NCBI RefSeq assembly: GCF_018837975.1
Contig: NZ_JAGSOY010000012.1
Location: forward strand, 39,992 to 103,991
DNA: 64,000 bases
From: Zooshikella harenae
GTDB lineage: Bacteria > Pseudomonadota > Gammaproteobacteria > Pseudomonadales > Zooshikellaceae
Reading direction: 5' to 3'
Shown: positions 51,414 to 60,871 of the stretch, one piece after another
Numbering within the stretch: position 1 is the stretch's first letter
Layout of the letters: every line of letters starts with the position of its first letter
The notes under the pieces: model-generated
Databases searched by the model: none
What the model saw: only the letters and a program-made list of their open reading frames with translations
What the model was told of the DNA's origin: nothing
Program-made: the position numbers and the translations under genes

Positions 51414-51933
51414 AAATAAACGACCTTTATCACATCTTTGATATGAAGGCTTTACTGTGATGGATATGTCCCGTTTGGGATACAGAATGTTGCTATATGA
51501 CCTCATTATGACATGCCAACTTTTTGGGGTTTCCACTTTATACTTCAGGCCAAATTATTATAGGTTTAGATGTGAAATTAGGATTCATGAGAGTTGACTT
51601 ATTATTAACGAACTTCATGTGACATGTTAATTGGAAAGAATCCTTAGACGTGATGAGGTTATTGTAGATGTGGCTATTTTAACTGTTCTACAGCGTAGTA
51701 TGAAACTTGATGTATATAAATGTGAAGCTTTGCCCACCCCTTGATCTTTAAGTTAGAGTCTCCAATATTATCGATTGCGCTAAGCTCTGTAGATAAATCA
51801 ACATGTTCATCTTTAAAAGTTTTTATCTATTTGTTAGTGAGTATTAATAGTAATTAAGTATTGCTTAGACTGGATACTTATGTAAAGGAAATGCAAAAAC
51901 TGTAATACTAAATATGTATAAAAAAAATAAAAT
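51414..51933. other. Gene-free AT-rich region
   Basis: 520 bp upstream of the 535-residue secreted protein gene. It must hold that gene's minus-strand promoter. A plus-strand frame at 51664-51744 ending CEALPTP is open for 25 codons but has no start or homology I can name. Nothing else is supported. Confidence 0.4.
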
Positions 51934-52668
51934 CTATTCTTTTTGGGTATATTTCTTCAATAAACGAATGAATGATCCGTCTTCTATCATTATTTGGGTT
52001 GCTTTAAGCAATAAGTTTGTCAACGTAATGTTATTTTTGCTAAATACACAATGTAAAGAATATTCCTTATCTATCAAAGAAGAGAGTTTTAACCCTTTAG
52101 CATTACCTGCTTGAACTTGATAATAAAAGGAGTATTCATTGTCAATGATGGTATGGACTCGTTGCATCTTTAGTAATTTGTACAAGCTAGATGTTTTTTG
52201 CTTATTAACTCTACTGGCAATACCTGCGTCAAATAGCTTTGTGAGCAACTGGCTATAATGATAACCCAAATGAGTTCCAATAAGCATATTTTTAAGATCA
52301 TCATAACTTTTTAAGTCAGATGTATTATTTGAGATAATGAAGAATTCTTTACGTTTTATCACTTCTGGTCCCCATAATAGTTTATCAGGATGATAAGACC
52401 ATTTAGGGTTATGAAAGCATAACATTTGGATGCGTCCTTTAACTAACATTTCATCAGTGCGTTTTGTTGGTAGTTCAGAAAAGGCTGGGACTAAACCAGC
52501 TTTTTTGGCAATGCTCTTAGAAATGTCATATACAACTCCTCCAATCAACTTGCCTTTTTCTTCAATATGAAAAGGTGGGCCATGAAAAACATAGCCAATA
52601 TTCACTATAGTATTTTTAGCTTGCGCAATATTCACAAGGAAGAAAAAGCACAAAATAACAGTTTTCAT
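51934..52668 (-). CDS. Periplasmic solute-binding protein, family 3
   Basis: 244 residues. A signal peptide (about 1-17, ending AQA) precedes a type-II periplasmic binding fold. PPFHIEEKGKLIGGVVYDIS is the family-3 N-terminal pattern, followed by the duplicated lobes with IGTHLGYHYSQLL. No ABC permease or ATPase gene is next to it, so it may be an orphan sensor-type protein like many in marine gammaproteobacteria. Substrate unknown. The ribosome site is weak. Confidence 0.8.
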   Translation of the reverse strand: MKTVILCFFFLVNIAQAKNTIVNIGYVFHGPPFHIEEKGKLIGGVVYDISKSIAKKAGLVPAFSELPTKRTDEMLVKGRIQMLCFHNPKWSYHPDKLLWGPEVIKRKEFFIISNNTSDLKSYDDLKNMLIGTHLGYHYSQLLTKLFDAGIASRVNKQKTSSLYKLLKMQRVHTIIDNEYSFYYQVQAGNAKGLKLSSLIDKEYSLHCVFSKNNITLTNLLLKATQIMIEDGSFIRLLKKYTQKE

Positions 52669-53027
52669 AAGACAGTATAAATAGTAGTAAAGGCTGTGTC
52701 ATAGTGTTGTTAACAATATAATCATGCTATTACTGTGAGTATATATCAATGGTAGTAGTATTAGAAAAATATTCGATTGCTTAACTAGGCGCAACAATAA
52801 AAGTAACCTTTTTCTTTAAGTGTCTTATTTTAGAAATATTATAGACTGATTAAATAGGTTGCTTAATGGGAGGGGCTTTTTTTTATAATGCTAGCAGAAT
52901 CATGAGTGTAACGCTGATGCAGCTATTAAGGAAAAAGTACATTTTTAGAGGCGTTTGGATAATGATCTTGTATATAAGACGAGCCACTATAAATTAATAT
53001 TCTTTAATTTGTAGTGGTTTAACCATT
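52669..53027. other. Gene-free region with a hairpin after the Nudix gene
   Basis: 359 bp. A 13-bp stem (52984-52996 with 53005-53017, one wobble) lies 10 bp after the Nudix gene stop on the minus strand. It has no T-run. A T8 run sits near 52880 after GGGAGGGGC without a stem. No gene is seen. Confidence 0.5.
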
Positions 53028-53447
53028 TTAAGTCTTTAGGTTAAGTGTTTTTTTTGCTTCCTCATTGACTTTAATTGTGTATCCATCTTTTTTTAGCACA
53101 AAATAAATTTTTTTAAGATCCATAATCATGCCAATCTCAAGAAGTCTAGCTGGTTCTATCCAGGTATATTTATCACTCTCATTTTGCTTTAACGTAATTT
53201 TTTGTTGTTCATGTTTTAGTGTGCATTTAAAGTAGAAATGGCCTTTTATGCTGGATATTAAATAGCATATAGTAATATCCAGCCCAGTTTCTTCCTTGGT
53301 TTCTCTAATACATGCTTGCTCTGGCGTTTCTCCCATTTTTATACCTCCGCCAGGAAAGCACCATTGATGAGATCTTGAGGTCTTAGTAGATCTATGAATG
53401 AAAAGAAGTTGATTTTGTATGTTGCCGATAATTGACCATGAAGGCAT
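53028..53447 (-). CDS. Nudix hydrolase
   Basis: A 139-residue protein with an intact Nudix box: GGIKMGETPEQACIRETKEE then TGL, matching G-x5-E-x7-R-E-x2-E-E-x-G. The family hydrolyses nucleoside diphosphates linked to another group; the substrate cannot be told from sequence. The leading WCFPGGG segment is typical. No neighbour suggests a pathway. The ATG has no strong ribosome site. Confidence 0.88.
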   Translation of the reverse strand: MPSWSIIGNIQNQLLFIHRSTKTSRSHQWCFPGGGIKMGETPEQACIRETKEETGLDITICYLISSIKGHFYFKCTLKHEQQKITLKQNESDKYTWIEPARLLEIGMIMDLKKIYFVLKKDGYTIKVNEEAKKTLNLKT

Positions 53448-53508
53448 GTTGTGACCAAATAATGATTAAACTACTCATTGTATTTTAGGTGTTTTGTAGC
53501 AAAGGTGA

Positions 53509-53661
53509 AAGAAGGATACTAACCAACGGTTTAAAATTTTTGTTAGGGATAAGCTGGGTCATCACGAGATTAAGCATCAGGGCAAGTTTGCTAAGGTGAA
53601 ACTTGCGGTAGCTGCTTTAATTAATATAACGGCGCTGCTGGGTGGTTACACTAATAAGTGA
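53509..53661 (+). pseudogene. Decayed gene end, copy A (C-terminal relic)
   Basis: A 50-codon open stretch without a plausible start, ending LINITALLGGYTNK and TGA (53659-53661). The last 49 bases of it and its surroundings (53615-53663) match a minus-strand segment at 63728-63776 at 42 of 49 positions without gaps, in the same frame and with the same stop. It looks like the 3' end of a dead gene. The basic segment GKFAKVKLAV vaguely recalls IS110-type transposase ends, but that is not secure. Confidence 0.5.
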
Positions 53662-53807
53662 CTGTGGTGAAGACAGTTAAATGGCACTGCATTAAGCAAT
53701 TCCAATCTTCCATGGCAGCCAAACGCAGACAACAAACCCCTTGTGCGCTATGAGTATAAAATTGATTCGCGAAGGGTGTAAAATGAGAAGTATTTGTGTT
53801 TAGATAT

Positions 53808-53833
53808 GGGCAACTAGAATGGAACTGTTGCCC
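53808..53833. repeat. Short inverted repeat
   Basis: Arms GGGCAAC (53808-53814) and GTTGCCC (53827-53833) with a 12-base loop in gene-free DNA between the decayed gene end and the small membrane-protein gene. No T-run. Confidence 0.4.
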
Positions 53834-53912
53834 TATATATCTTGCTCTTACTCGCTTGTGGTTAAGTTCGGCGAGTTGCTAAAAAGCTTGTTAAGCTTCG
53901 AGATGAGGTAGA

Positions 53913-54098
53913 CTAAGACGAGCTAGATCCGGTTTTGAATAAGAAGTATCCAAGTCCTATTTCAATATAAGCCGAAAACCTCCAAATGATTTCAGGTAGC
54001 TGAATACCAATACTTTCTCCCCATACATCAAACCCAGAATAACTACCTACTAAGTCCACCAAACCAAATAGAATCAAAATTATTCCAATAAATTTCAT
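53913..54098 (-). CDS. Small membrane protein (61 residues)
   Basis: The 61-residue product, MKFIGIILILFGLVDLVG at the start, has two hydrophobic segments (about 3-19 and 40-56). They surround a short amphipathic stretch with WGESIG and LPEIIW. A strong ribosome site (AAGGAAAAGAAGT) precedes the ATG, supporting a real gene. The family is not one I can name and the function is unknown. Confidence 0.7.
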   Translation of the reverse strand: MKFIGIILILFGLVDLVGSYSGFDVWGESIGIQLPEIIWRFSAYIEIGLGYFLFKTGSSSS

Positions 54099-54685
54099 AC
54101 TTCTTTTCCTTACTTCTTAAGTGAATAAAGACTTTTAGAGTTAATAAACTGAAAGTTGCAGAGTATATAATGGTTATTAAATGTTACTTTGATGTAACTC
54201 ATCATGTAGTACAAACAGATAACAGTGGTTATATTTTAACCTGCTCACGAAGTTGTTGTTAAAGGGCTATCGACAACTGGTAAGCTTGGTAGGTATTTAT
54301 ACGTATTTTTTGGCTTTTTGCGCTGTAAAGCATGATCCAATAAAGAACCTTTATATTGAATAAATGATCAATGTATTGCTATTGTTTTTAGATGATTTAA
54401 TTTATAAAGCAATAAAATTTGTAGTTATTGAATTAGATATTTTTTTGATAAATTATTTACTAATATTGAAATTTTTACATTATTTTAAGATTAAGTAAAT
54501 GGTGTGCAGTATTTTATAATGGTGCAGGTTATTTATAATTTAAAATATAGATCGGACGTTAGTCTTGCTTTGTTGGTGTTTAAGTTATTAGTAAAAAATA
54601 AATAAAAAGTGACTGCCGTCACTTGAGGAATGAGGGTTAGTATGTAAAATGCGCAAGTTTTGGCGGTAGATAGTAAAGGTAGAAA
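54099..54685. other. AT-rich gene-free region
   Basis: 587 bp, very AT-rich. A 31-codon frame at 54170 (ending in two cysteines) has no good ribosome site and is not called. The only structure is the minus-strand terminator-like hairpin at 54590-54624. Confidence 0.4.
54590..54624 (-). terminator. Orphan minus-strand terminator-like hairpin
   Basis: Arms AAGTGAC (54607-54613) and GTCACTT (54618-54624) with a TGCC loop. Read on the minus strand, the stem is followed by TTTATTTATTTTTT. No minus-strand gene lies upstream before 55944, so what it would terminate is unclear. Confidence 0.5.
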
Positions 54686-54865
54686 ATGGAAACCCGTTTC
54701 TTTGAGGGAATTCTGATCATGATGGCTTTTTATAGCTTGATTGCACTTATAGCTCTCGATATTTACTTGGTCTTAACATATTCATTCATAGTATGTATTC
54801 CTCTATTTTTAGTTATATACACTTTGCGGTTTTTCTTTAAAGGTTATCGAAGGAAGATATTTTAA
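54686..54865 (+). CDS. Small hydrophobic protein (59 residues)
   Basis: An ATG at 54686 with AAAGG six bases upstream opens a 59-residue frame starting METRFFEGILIMMAFYS and ending FKGYRRKIF. Two membrane helices (about 9-28 and 31-50) and a basic C-terminus (KGYRRK) fit the positive-inside rule with the C-terminus in the cytoplasm. No family is recognised. The ribosome site and clean topology make it worth calling. Confidence 0.5.
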   Translation: METRFFEGILIMMAFYSLIALIALDIYLVLTYSFIVCIPLFLVIYTLRFFFKGYRRKIF

Positions 54866-55313
54866 AAAAGTAAATGTAAGTAACAGCGTTCATTACGCAA
54901 GATTCTTAAGGGTAATATTTTTTTAGGTACATTCGTGCATACATTTTGTGGAAAACTAAAAACTTCTCGACTCTATGGATAATGATGTACATACAAGATT
55001 AATAATTCAATTAATTTCCATCTGTAGGTTGAACGATAAAAAAAACTCATTTCAAATTATAAAATATTCTTCATTTATTCGTAATTTAGCTTTGAGTAAG
55101 TTGTTATGTATTATTTAATAACTTAATTAGGTTTAATTAGTCGTTTAGCTATAAATGAATGGTCCAAGTTATTCATTAATGCTCCACTTAAGATTAGGCC
55201 AGAAAGAACGTTCAATTGAAAGCTTGGTTTAGTGTAAGAAGTGATATACCATCCCATACAGAGTTCATTCGCGTTATAATAGTGTCATGTAACATATGAA
55301 GATTGAGTTATAC
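54866..55313. other. AT-rich region upstream of the PhnA-like gene
   Basis: 448 bp without a gene. A TATAAT at 55275-55280 sits about 33 bp before the PhnA-like start and could be its -10 element, though no good -35 box is found at the right spacing. Confidence 0.45.
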
Positions 55314-55901
55314 ATGAATACAAAACAAACATTATATACGCGTAGTGAATCCAAATGTGAGCTTTGCGGCGCTTCAGAAGATTTAGCTGTTTATGAAGTA
55401 CCCCCTAACTCCACTCATAGTCCTGAAGACACGTTACTTGTGTGCCGCACGTGTATAGATCAGTTAGAAGACCCTGAAAAAATTAATGTGCATCATTGGC
55501 ATTGCCTTAATGAGAGTATGTGGAGTCAAGTACCAGCTGTTCAGGTTGTCGCATGGAGAATGTTAACTCGTCTGAGCAGTGAAGGCTGGCCTCAGGATCT
55601 GTTGGATATGTTGTATCTGGATGATGAAACCCTGGCTTGGGCAAAACAGACCGGAGAAGGTGCATCCTCTGAAGAGACGGTGAAGCATGTGGATAGTAAT
55701 GGAGCATTGTTGGAAGCAGGTGATAATGTTACCTTGGTTAAAGACTTAAACGTGAAAGGCGCAAATTTCACAGCTAAGAGAGGAACGGTTGTCCGAGGGA
55801 TATCATTGGTTGCAGATAATCCAGAACATATTGAAGGGCGCGTTAGTGGTCAACAAATAGTTATTTTGACAAAATTTGTTAAAAAATCTAATCCAAAATA
55901 A
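55314..55901 (+). CDS. PhnA-like zinc-ribbon protein
   Basis: The ATG at 55314 gives 195 residues starting MNTKQTLYTRSESKCELCGA; an in-frame ATG at 55296 would add six. The N-terminal zinc ribbon has CELC and CRTC motifs. The C-terminal PhnA domain (about 125-190) shows the DSNGALLEAGDNVTLVKDL pattern. Despite the historic name linked to phosphonate operons, the family's function is unclear and no phosphonate genes are nearby. The order N-terminal ribbon then PhnA domain is usual. Confidence 0.88.
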   Translation: MNTKQTLYTRSESKCELCGASEDLAVYEVPPNSTHSPEDTLLVCRTCIDQLEDPEKINVHHWHCLNESMWSQVPAVQVVAWRMLTRLSSEGWPQDLLDMLYLDDETLAWAKQTGEGASSEETVKHVDSNGALLEAGDNVTLVKDLNVKGANFTAKRGTVVRGISLVADNPEHIEGRVSGQQIVILTKFVKKSNPK

Positions 55902-55912
55902 GTTTACTGCTA

Positions 55913-55938
55913 AAGCCATCTCTAAGTTGAGATGGCTT
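55913..55938. terminator. Bidirectional terminator between PhnA-like and LprI-like genes
   Basis: Perfect 10-bp stem AAGCCATCTC (55913-55922) and GAGATGGCTT (55929-55938), 6-base loop, in the 42 bp between convergent stops. Short T-containing tails lie on both sides. Confidence 0.75.
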
Positions 55939-55943
55939 ATTAT

Positions 55944-56666
55944 TTAGAAGTTCAAGTTTTCGATAGGCTCAAACCTTGGAATTCCTGAGTTGAGTAAAAA
56001 TATATCCTTACCTATTATACCTCGCATACCACAATAACTATTCTGGCAATTATTATTAATATCATGTACTACGATAGAATTGTTGTTAAGATAAATGTGA
56101 ATTGTGCACAATTCCTTGTTTTCTTTATCGATTGATTTGAAAATAAAAGTATCATTTGTTTTATTTTTTTTAGCATTACCATAAACATAACAGGTGTGAT
56201 AATTACTGTTTATAGATGTATACGCAAAGGTAAGTGAGGCATCTTTCTGCTGCTCTATGTCTAACGTGTTGACAACACTCACATGTTCAGGACCAGACTT
56301 TTCTACTGCCCCTATTTTATGCTGTTTTGAGTAATGTGCATTGAATATATGTTGTGGTTTACTCTTGATCAAATAGTTTAATTGAGCTATACGTCTTTTG
56401 TATTCAGTTTTCAGGCATTTTTGATGGTCACATAAGTTTCTTTGTTCATTAAGCCAACTGCGTTGATATGTAATCAACCCTTTAGCATTATGGGAGCTGA
56501 GTGCAAGATTATAAGTGTGAGATAATACTTCATCTAAGTCAGACAGTGTTTGGTCTGTACATATCATTTTTTCTATGTGAGTTGCAGCTTTACTGCAGTC
56601 AAAACTCGCAGATAGACAATACATAGACTGCATGTAAAGAAAAAGAATAAGCAAATTTGTTTTCAC
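55944..56666 (-). CDS. LprI-like secreted protein (DUF1311 domain)
   Basis: 240 residues from a GTG start that has GGAG eight bases upstream. A signal peptide (about 1-20) precedes an LprI/DUF1311 domain (about 22-98). That domain has FDCSKAATHIEKMICTD, LSDLDEVLSHTY and WLNEQRNLC with its paired cysteines. In Mycobacterium LprI inhibits lysozyme; in Proteobacteria the role of the domain is uncertain. The C-terminal half (about 115-240) is Asn/Ser/Lys-rich with five further Cys and is unassigned. Confidence 0.8.
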   Translation of the reverse strand: MKTNLLILFLYMQSMYCLSASFDCSKAATHIEKMICTDQTLSDLDEVLSHTYNLALSSHNAKGLITYQRSWLNEQRNLCDHQKCLKTEYKRRIAQLNYLIKSKPQHIFNAHYSKQHKIGAVEKSGPEHVSVVNTLDIEQQKDASLTFAYTSINSNYHTCYVYGNAKKNKTNDTFIFKSIDKENKELCTIHIYLNNNSIVVHDINNNCQNSYCGMRGIIGKDIFLLNSGIPRFEPIENLNF

Positions 56667-57558
56667 TTAACAGACTCCATTACTGGTCTATGGAATGAAT
56701 TCAGATTCATATAATTTGGGATGTTCTGCACAAAAATTTTAAATTCAGTTTAACCTGTACACAACCAAGCTGAAGATCATCTATGGTATAAATTAGTCCA
56801 GGAATAATTTGAAAAGTATAGCGACATATTGCGACAAAACAATACTTTCAATAAAGTAAATATTTACTTATAGTAATCCGCAGGACATACATAAGTTATT
56901 CATCAAACTGATGTGTATTATGTAAGTTAAATTTGTATTTTACAAATGCTTTATTACTGACATTGGACCCTAATACATAGTACTAACGAAAAGATCTGTT
57001 AGTAATACGTTGGTATCAATTTATTGAGTATTCTCAATTTCCTTGCTCGTAATTGTGGCCTATCTCCATCTATTGGTTTTCCCCTGCAGGTGGAGATAGA
57101 TTTTTTTTGCATATGCCATTTCATAAGTTTACCTACCTCAACCCCAAAGATTGAATACCAATCGGGACTTATCCAATGGTTAACCAACCAAACTAATTGT
57201 CTTTAGTTTGGTTTAAGACCACACGCCTGTAATGTAGCTAAAATATATATTTTAAAATTACTTATAAATTTATAGTTTTTAAATTTTGTATATAATTAAT
57301 TTGATTTTTTTATGAAGGAACGAAGGGGCTTTAGTGTATAAGGAGTACATGAAGATCAGAGTACAGTGATGAGAAATGTTGTTGTAAACATAGAAAAAAA
57401 TGTATAATACAAAACTTGCTTGATGCTGCTGTTAATTAACAATAGTTAAGACTTTGCTTATATTTTTTGAAAGTTAGTTTATGTGTGTTAGTTAAATTAA
57501 GAAAGTGTTGTTTTATATTGATATATTAGATTTATGACTTGGAAGTTGTAGACAAGGA
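56667..57558. other. Long gene-free region with a terminator-like hairpin
   Basis: 892 bp between the LprI-like and sensor-kinase genes. It contains a plus-strand hairpin with T8 (57060-57108) and an 11-bp inverted repeat (57186-57196 with 57103-57213 half at 57203-57213). Frames of 60-62 codons on both strands at 56999-57206 lack ATG starts or ribosome sites or overlap the hairpin, so they are not called. The stretch 57230-57500 is very AT-rich and probably holds the kinase promoter. Confidence 0.5.
57060..57108 (+). terminator. Orphan intrinsic terminator
   Basis: Arms CTATCTCCA (57060-57068) and TGGAGATAG (57091-57099), then A and a T8 run (57101-57108). No plus-strand gene lies within 390 bp upstream. 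It could be the end of a small RNA or of a decayed gene. Confidence 0.55.
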
Positions 57559-59973
57559 ATGCCAGTGAAAAAGCCAATAGGCATACAAAAAAAACTCATT
57601 TCAGTATTCCTAGCTTCAAGTATATTACCTCTTGTACTTTTTACGCTAATTACAGCGATTAGTTTTACTGATAGTATGAAAGAGCAGGAGTATGAAAAGC
57701 TTGCTGCTGAAGCCAGGTTTAAAAAAGAGCTTATTTTACAGTTTTTTAATAAAAGAAAAAGTGCTATTCAATTATTTGTTGGTGATGTTGCTCGAAATGA
57801 AATGTCTGAAACAAACACCTTGGCAGTACACTACTTAGGGGAGTTTATGGTGGGGGTTTCTCAATTAGGTTATGACAATAAAAAACATATTCGGGAAATA
57901 TTACTAAAGTCTCTTTTTTTAAAACAAATTAAAAATAATTCTGATGATTCTAATGTTTATGGAGTTCTAAAAGGCGATTACTATGAAAATGCCCATGATG
58001 ATATACATGAAACACTCAAATCTTATATAGATAAACTAGCAGTCCATGATCTTTATCTAGTGGGGCGAGATGGGCAAGTAATTTATTCAGTAAAAAAAGG
58101 AGAGTATTTTGCAAAATATTTAACATCGCTAAATAAAAAAAATACAAAAAAATCTCCAGCTATAGCCCGAGTATTTAATCAGTTAGCATCCAAAGAGTCA
58201 GATCTTACAACAAAAAGTATGTTTAGTGTTTTTGAAACAACTAATTCTGGGGACGATGTAAAACAGTATATAGCTAAACCGCTTTTTAGATATGGATATT
58301 TTATCGGGGCAGTAATATTTGGGTTTAGCTCGGAGCCACTTAATAAATTTATTAAAAATGATACATTGATTGATGAAAATACTGAGATATTTTTAGTTGC
58401 TCAAGATCACTCGTCACGGTTAGTAGGTATGTCGCATGAGATGTTTGAACGTTTTCAGTCAAATCCAGTAGTAAATTTATCACTTGCAGGCACTGAAGCT
58501 AAACAAAACTATCGTTCATTCTCTGGGGAAGATGTATTTGGTGTTAGCTCATATATTGATATTTTTAATGAACGATGGGCTGTTGTAATGGAAATTCCAA
58601 GCCGGGTTGTTTTATTCAAGATATATTGGAATCTTGGAGTTGCCTTATTGACTGTTATTGTATTAATTTTTATAACAAGTTCAATTTTATGGTACTTATC
58701 AAATGTCATAACTCGCCCAATAAAAAAATTATCAGATATTGGAGAAAATATATTAAGGAAGAGTGTTACAGAAACAAATCATAATGGTTTGGATGAGATT
58801 AGCCGAATTACAAAAAGTTTTTACACGATGCAAAATTTAATGCTCTCTGAAGAGGCATCAAATCGTGAAAAATCCAAATTTCTCGCTGCTGCGAGTCATG
58901 ATTTACGGCAACCTTTACATGCTATGGGGCTGTTTATATCTGCATTAAGTTCACAAATGAGTAGTGATGGATCATTACAGTTACTAAACCGACTAAAAGC
59001 ATCTCATGATTCGTTAACTAAATTGCTTAATGCTCTTATGGATATGGCAAGGTTAGAAGCTTGCGCTGTTGAAGTAAATAAAAAGGCAATATCTGTTGGT
59101 GCATTACTATTTGGATTAAAAGATGAATTTGAAGCCGTTGCACTCTTAAAAGATATAAAGTTAAGCGTTTTACCTTGCTCACTTAATATTTATACCGATC
59201 CGATACTTCTAGAGCGCATTTTAAGAAATTTATTAACAAATGCAATTCGTTATAATAATAGTGGTGGAAAAGTAATAGTAGGTTGTAGACGAAATAGGGA
59301 TAAACTGATATTGCAAGTGTGGGACAATGGCATTGGTATGACAAAAGCACAGCAGCAAGATATTTTTAAAGCGTTTGTACAACATACTAAACAAGGGGAA
59401 GGTTTAGGATTAGGGTTAGCGATAGTTGACCGTACTATTACACTTTTAGGTCATGAATTGTCTTTAAATTCTTCAATAGGTAAAGGCTCAGTATTTTCTA
59501 TAGCCGTACCTCGAAGTAAAAGTGACTCACAGTTATCAGCAAAAAGCAAAGAGGTTACCTGGAGTAGTATGGATTCAATAAACGTGGCTGTTGTTGATGA
59601 TGATGTTGATATTTTACATGCAATGGAGGCTCTGCTGGGCAGTTGGGGTTGCAAAGTAATGTTGGCTCAGACAAGTCAAGAATTGTTAAAAATATTATCT
59701 GAAAAACAGTTTTTGCCAGATGTTCTACTAGTCGATCTTGAATTAGCGGGAAGTGAAAGTGGAGTCAGCGTTATCCAGCAAGTACAGCTAAATGTTGATA
59801 AGGCGATAATTGTTGCAATCATTACAGGTAACACAGCAGTTGATCATAATTGTACAAAACTGAGTAAAGCATTTCCAATACTCCATAAACCCGTTTCTCC
59901 GGCTCAATTAAGATCCTTGTTAATTCATTCAAAGAATTGCCAACATAGTGAGAATATTGTCTCGATATCATAA
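57559..59973 (+). CDS. Sensor hybrid histidine kinase (Cache-like, HAMP, HisKA, HATPase, REC)
   Basis: 804 residues. A membrane helix (about 13-36) and a second (about 354-382) bound a large periplasmic sensor region (about 40-350) of Cache-like layout. Then come HAMP (about 378-430) and HisKA with H447 in ASHDLRQPLHAMGLF, a form common in hybrid kinases paired with LuxR-type regulators. HATPase has NLLTNAIRY (N561), VWDNGIGM and GLGLGLA, all intact. A C-terminal receiver (about 673-790) has D726 and K777. The annotated ATG has AAGGA directly against it; a GTG at 57565 has better spacing and may be the true start. The response regulator follows 131 bp downstream. Confidence 0.93.
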   Translation: MPVKKPIGIQKKLISVFLASSILPLVLFTLITAISFTDSMKEQEYEKLAAEARFKKELILQFFNKRKSAIQLFVGDVARNEMSETNTLAVHYLGEFMVGVSQLGYDNKKHIREILLKSLFLKQIKNNSDDSNVYGVLKGDYYENAHDDIHETLKSYIDKLAVHDLYLVGRDGQVIYSVKKGEYFAKYLTSLNKKNTKKSPAIARVFNQLASKESDLTTKSMFSVFETTNSGDDVKQYIAKPLFRYGYFIGAVIFGFSSEPLNKFIKNDTLIDENTEIFLVAQDHSSRLVGMSHEMFERFQSNPVVNLSLAGTEAKQNYRSFSGEDVFGVSSYIDIFNERWAVVMEIPSRVVLFKIYWNLGVALLTVIVLIFITSSILWYLSNVITRPIKKLSDIGENILRKSVTETNHNGLDEISRITKSFYTMQNLMLSEEASNREKSKFLAAASHDLRQPLHAMGLFISALSSQMSSDGSLQLLNRLKASHDSLTKLLNALMDMARLEACAVEVNKKAISVGALLFGLKDEFEAVALLKDIKLSVLPCSLNIYTDPILLERILRNLLTNAIRYNNSGGKVIVGCRRNRDKLILQVWDNGIGMTKAQQQDIFKAFVQHTKQGEGLGLGLAIVDRTITLLGHELSLNSSIGKGSVFSIAVPRSKSDSQLSAKSKEVTWSSMDSINVAVVDDDVDILHAMEALLGSWGCKVMLAQTSQELLKILSEKQFLPDVLLVDLELAGSESGVSVIQQVQLNVDKAIIVAIITGNTAVDHNCTKLSKAFPILHKPVSPAQLRSLLIHSKNCQHSENIVSIS

Positions 59974-60104
59974 TTAGTTTGATAAATCAATAATGCAATT
60001 GTAGGATGGTTTTAGGCTAAGTAGTGGTTAAAATGGATTTGATCTTATAACTTATATCTGCTTGATTATTGATCGATTTCGAACTTGAGTATGCATATTA
60101 ACTA

Positions 60105-60713
60105 ATGAAAAACTTAAAATTTTTGATTGCTGAAGATCATGATCTTTATCGAGAAGGTTTACTTAATTTATTAAAAGAGACGTTTGTTGGTTGTACTATA
60201 ATTGAATCAGGAGATTTTCCAACAGCGTATACTCTTATAGAAGAGCATCGTGACTTATCTTTGTTAATACTTGATATTCAACTTCCAGGTACCGAGCGTT
60301 TAGATGGCTTAAAGCTATTAAGATATCAGTTTCCTCTGCTACCTATTGTTGTTATTTCTGCATTAGAAATGGGGGCAAATGTTCAGAATATAATGGCAGC
60401 AGGTGCAAATGGTTTTATAAGTAAGGCGGTAAAAAAGTCTCAGATGCAAGAGGGATTGCAGGCTGTACTAATGAGGGGGGAAATGGTAGCAATAACTAAC
60501 TGTAGCCATACTCTTCCACCATTTTCACCTAGACATATTGAAACATTAGATTTACTTGCAGAGGGGCTGACTAATAAAGGTATTGCTAATAAGCTAGGTA
60601 TTTCAGAAATTACGGTACGACAGTATATGTCTGAAATATTCAATTACTTACAAGTTGATAATAGAACTCAAGCCGTTATCGTTGCAAAAAAGTATGGAAT
60701 ACTTATTGACTAA
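60105..60713 (+). CDS. NarL/LuxR-family response regulator
   Basis: 202 residues. The receiver domain (about 1-125) has the acidic pair in AEDHD, phosphoacceptor D57 in LLILDIQLPG and K107. The C-terminal LuxR helix-turn-helix (about 140-200) has LLAEGLTNKGIANKLGIS and EITVRQYMSEIF. It is the likely output partner of the hybrid kinase just upstream. Its targets may include the neighbouring binding-protein gene, an inference from position. No strong ribosome site is visible. Confidence 0.93.
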   Translation: MKNLKFLIAEDHDLYREGLLNLLKETFVGCTIIESGDFPTAYTLIEEHRDLSLLILDIQLPGTERLDGLKLLRYQFPLLPIVVISALEMGANVQNIMAAGANGFISKAVKKSQMQEGLQAVLMRGEMVAITNCSHTLPPFSPRHIETLDLLAEGLTNKGIANKLGISEITVRQYMSEIFNYLQVDNRTQAVIVAKKYGILID

Positions 60714-60871
60714 ATACGTGTTTTATATAATGACATAGACTTTTTGTAAATACAGAAAATAAATTTTTAAATTAATTGTATTAATGGTGCTAAAAAAGTT
60801 AAATGTAGTCGTTAATTGAAAGTATAAAACAAAAATAATTCCAGAGTAAGGTAGTCATTATTAGTTGCCCT

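Noticed and set aside
51664..51744. Open plus-strand stretch resembling a gene end
   Set aside because: No start, no second copy in the window and no recognised product.
54170..54265. 31-codon frame with cysteine-rich end
   Set aside because: Too short, no ribosome site, no homology.
56999..57206. Short frames on both strands in the kinase upstream region
   Set aside because: The minus frame starts with TTG, neither frame has a ribosome site, and both overlap a terminator-like hairpin.
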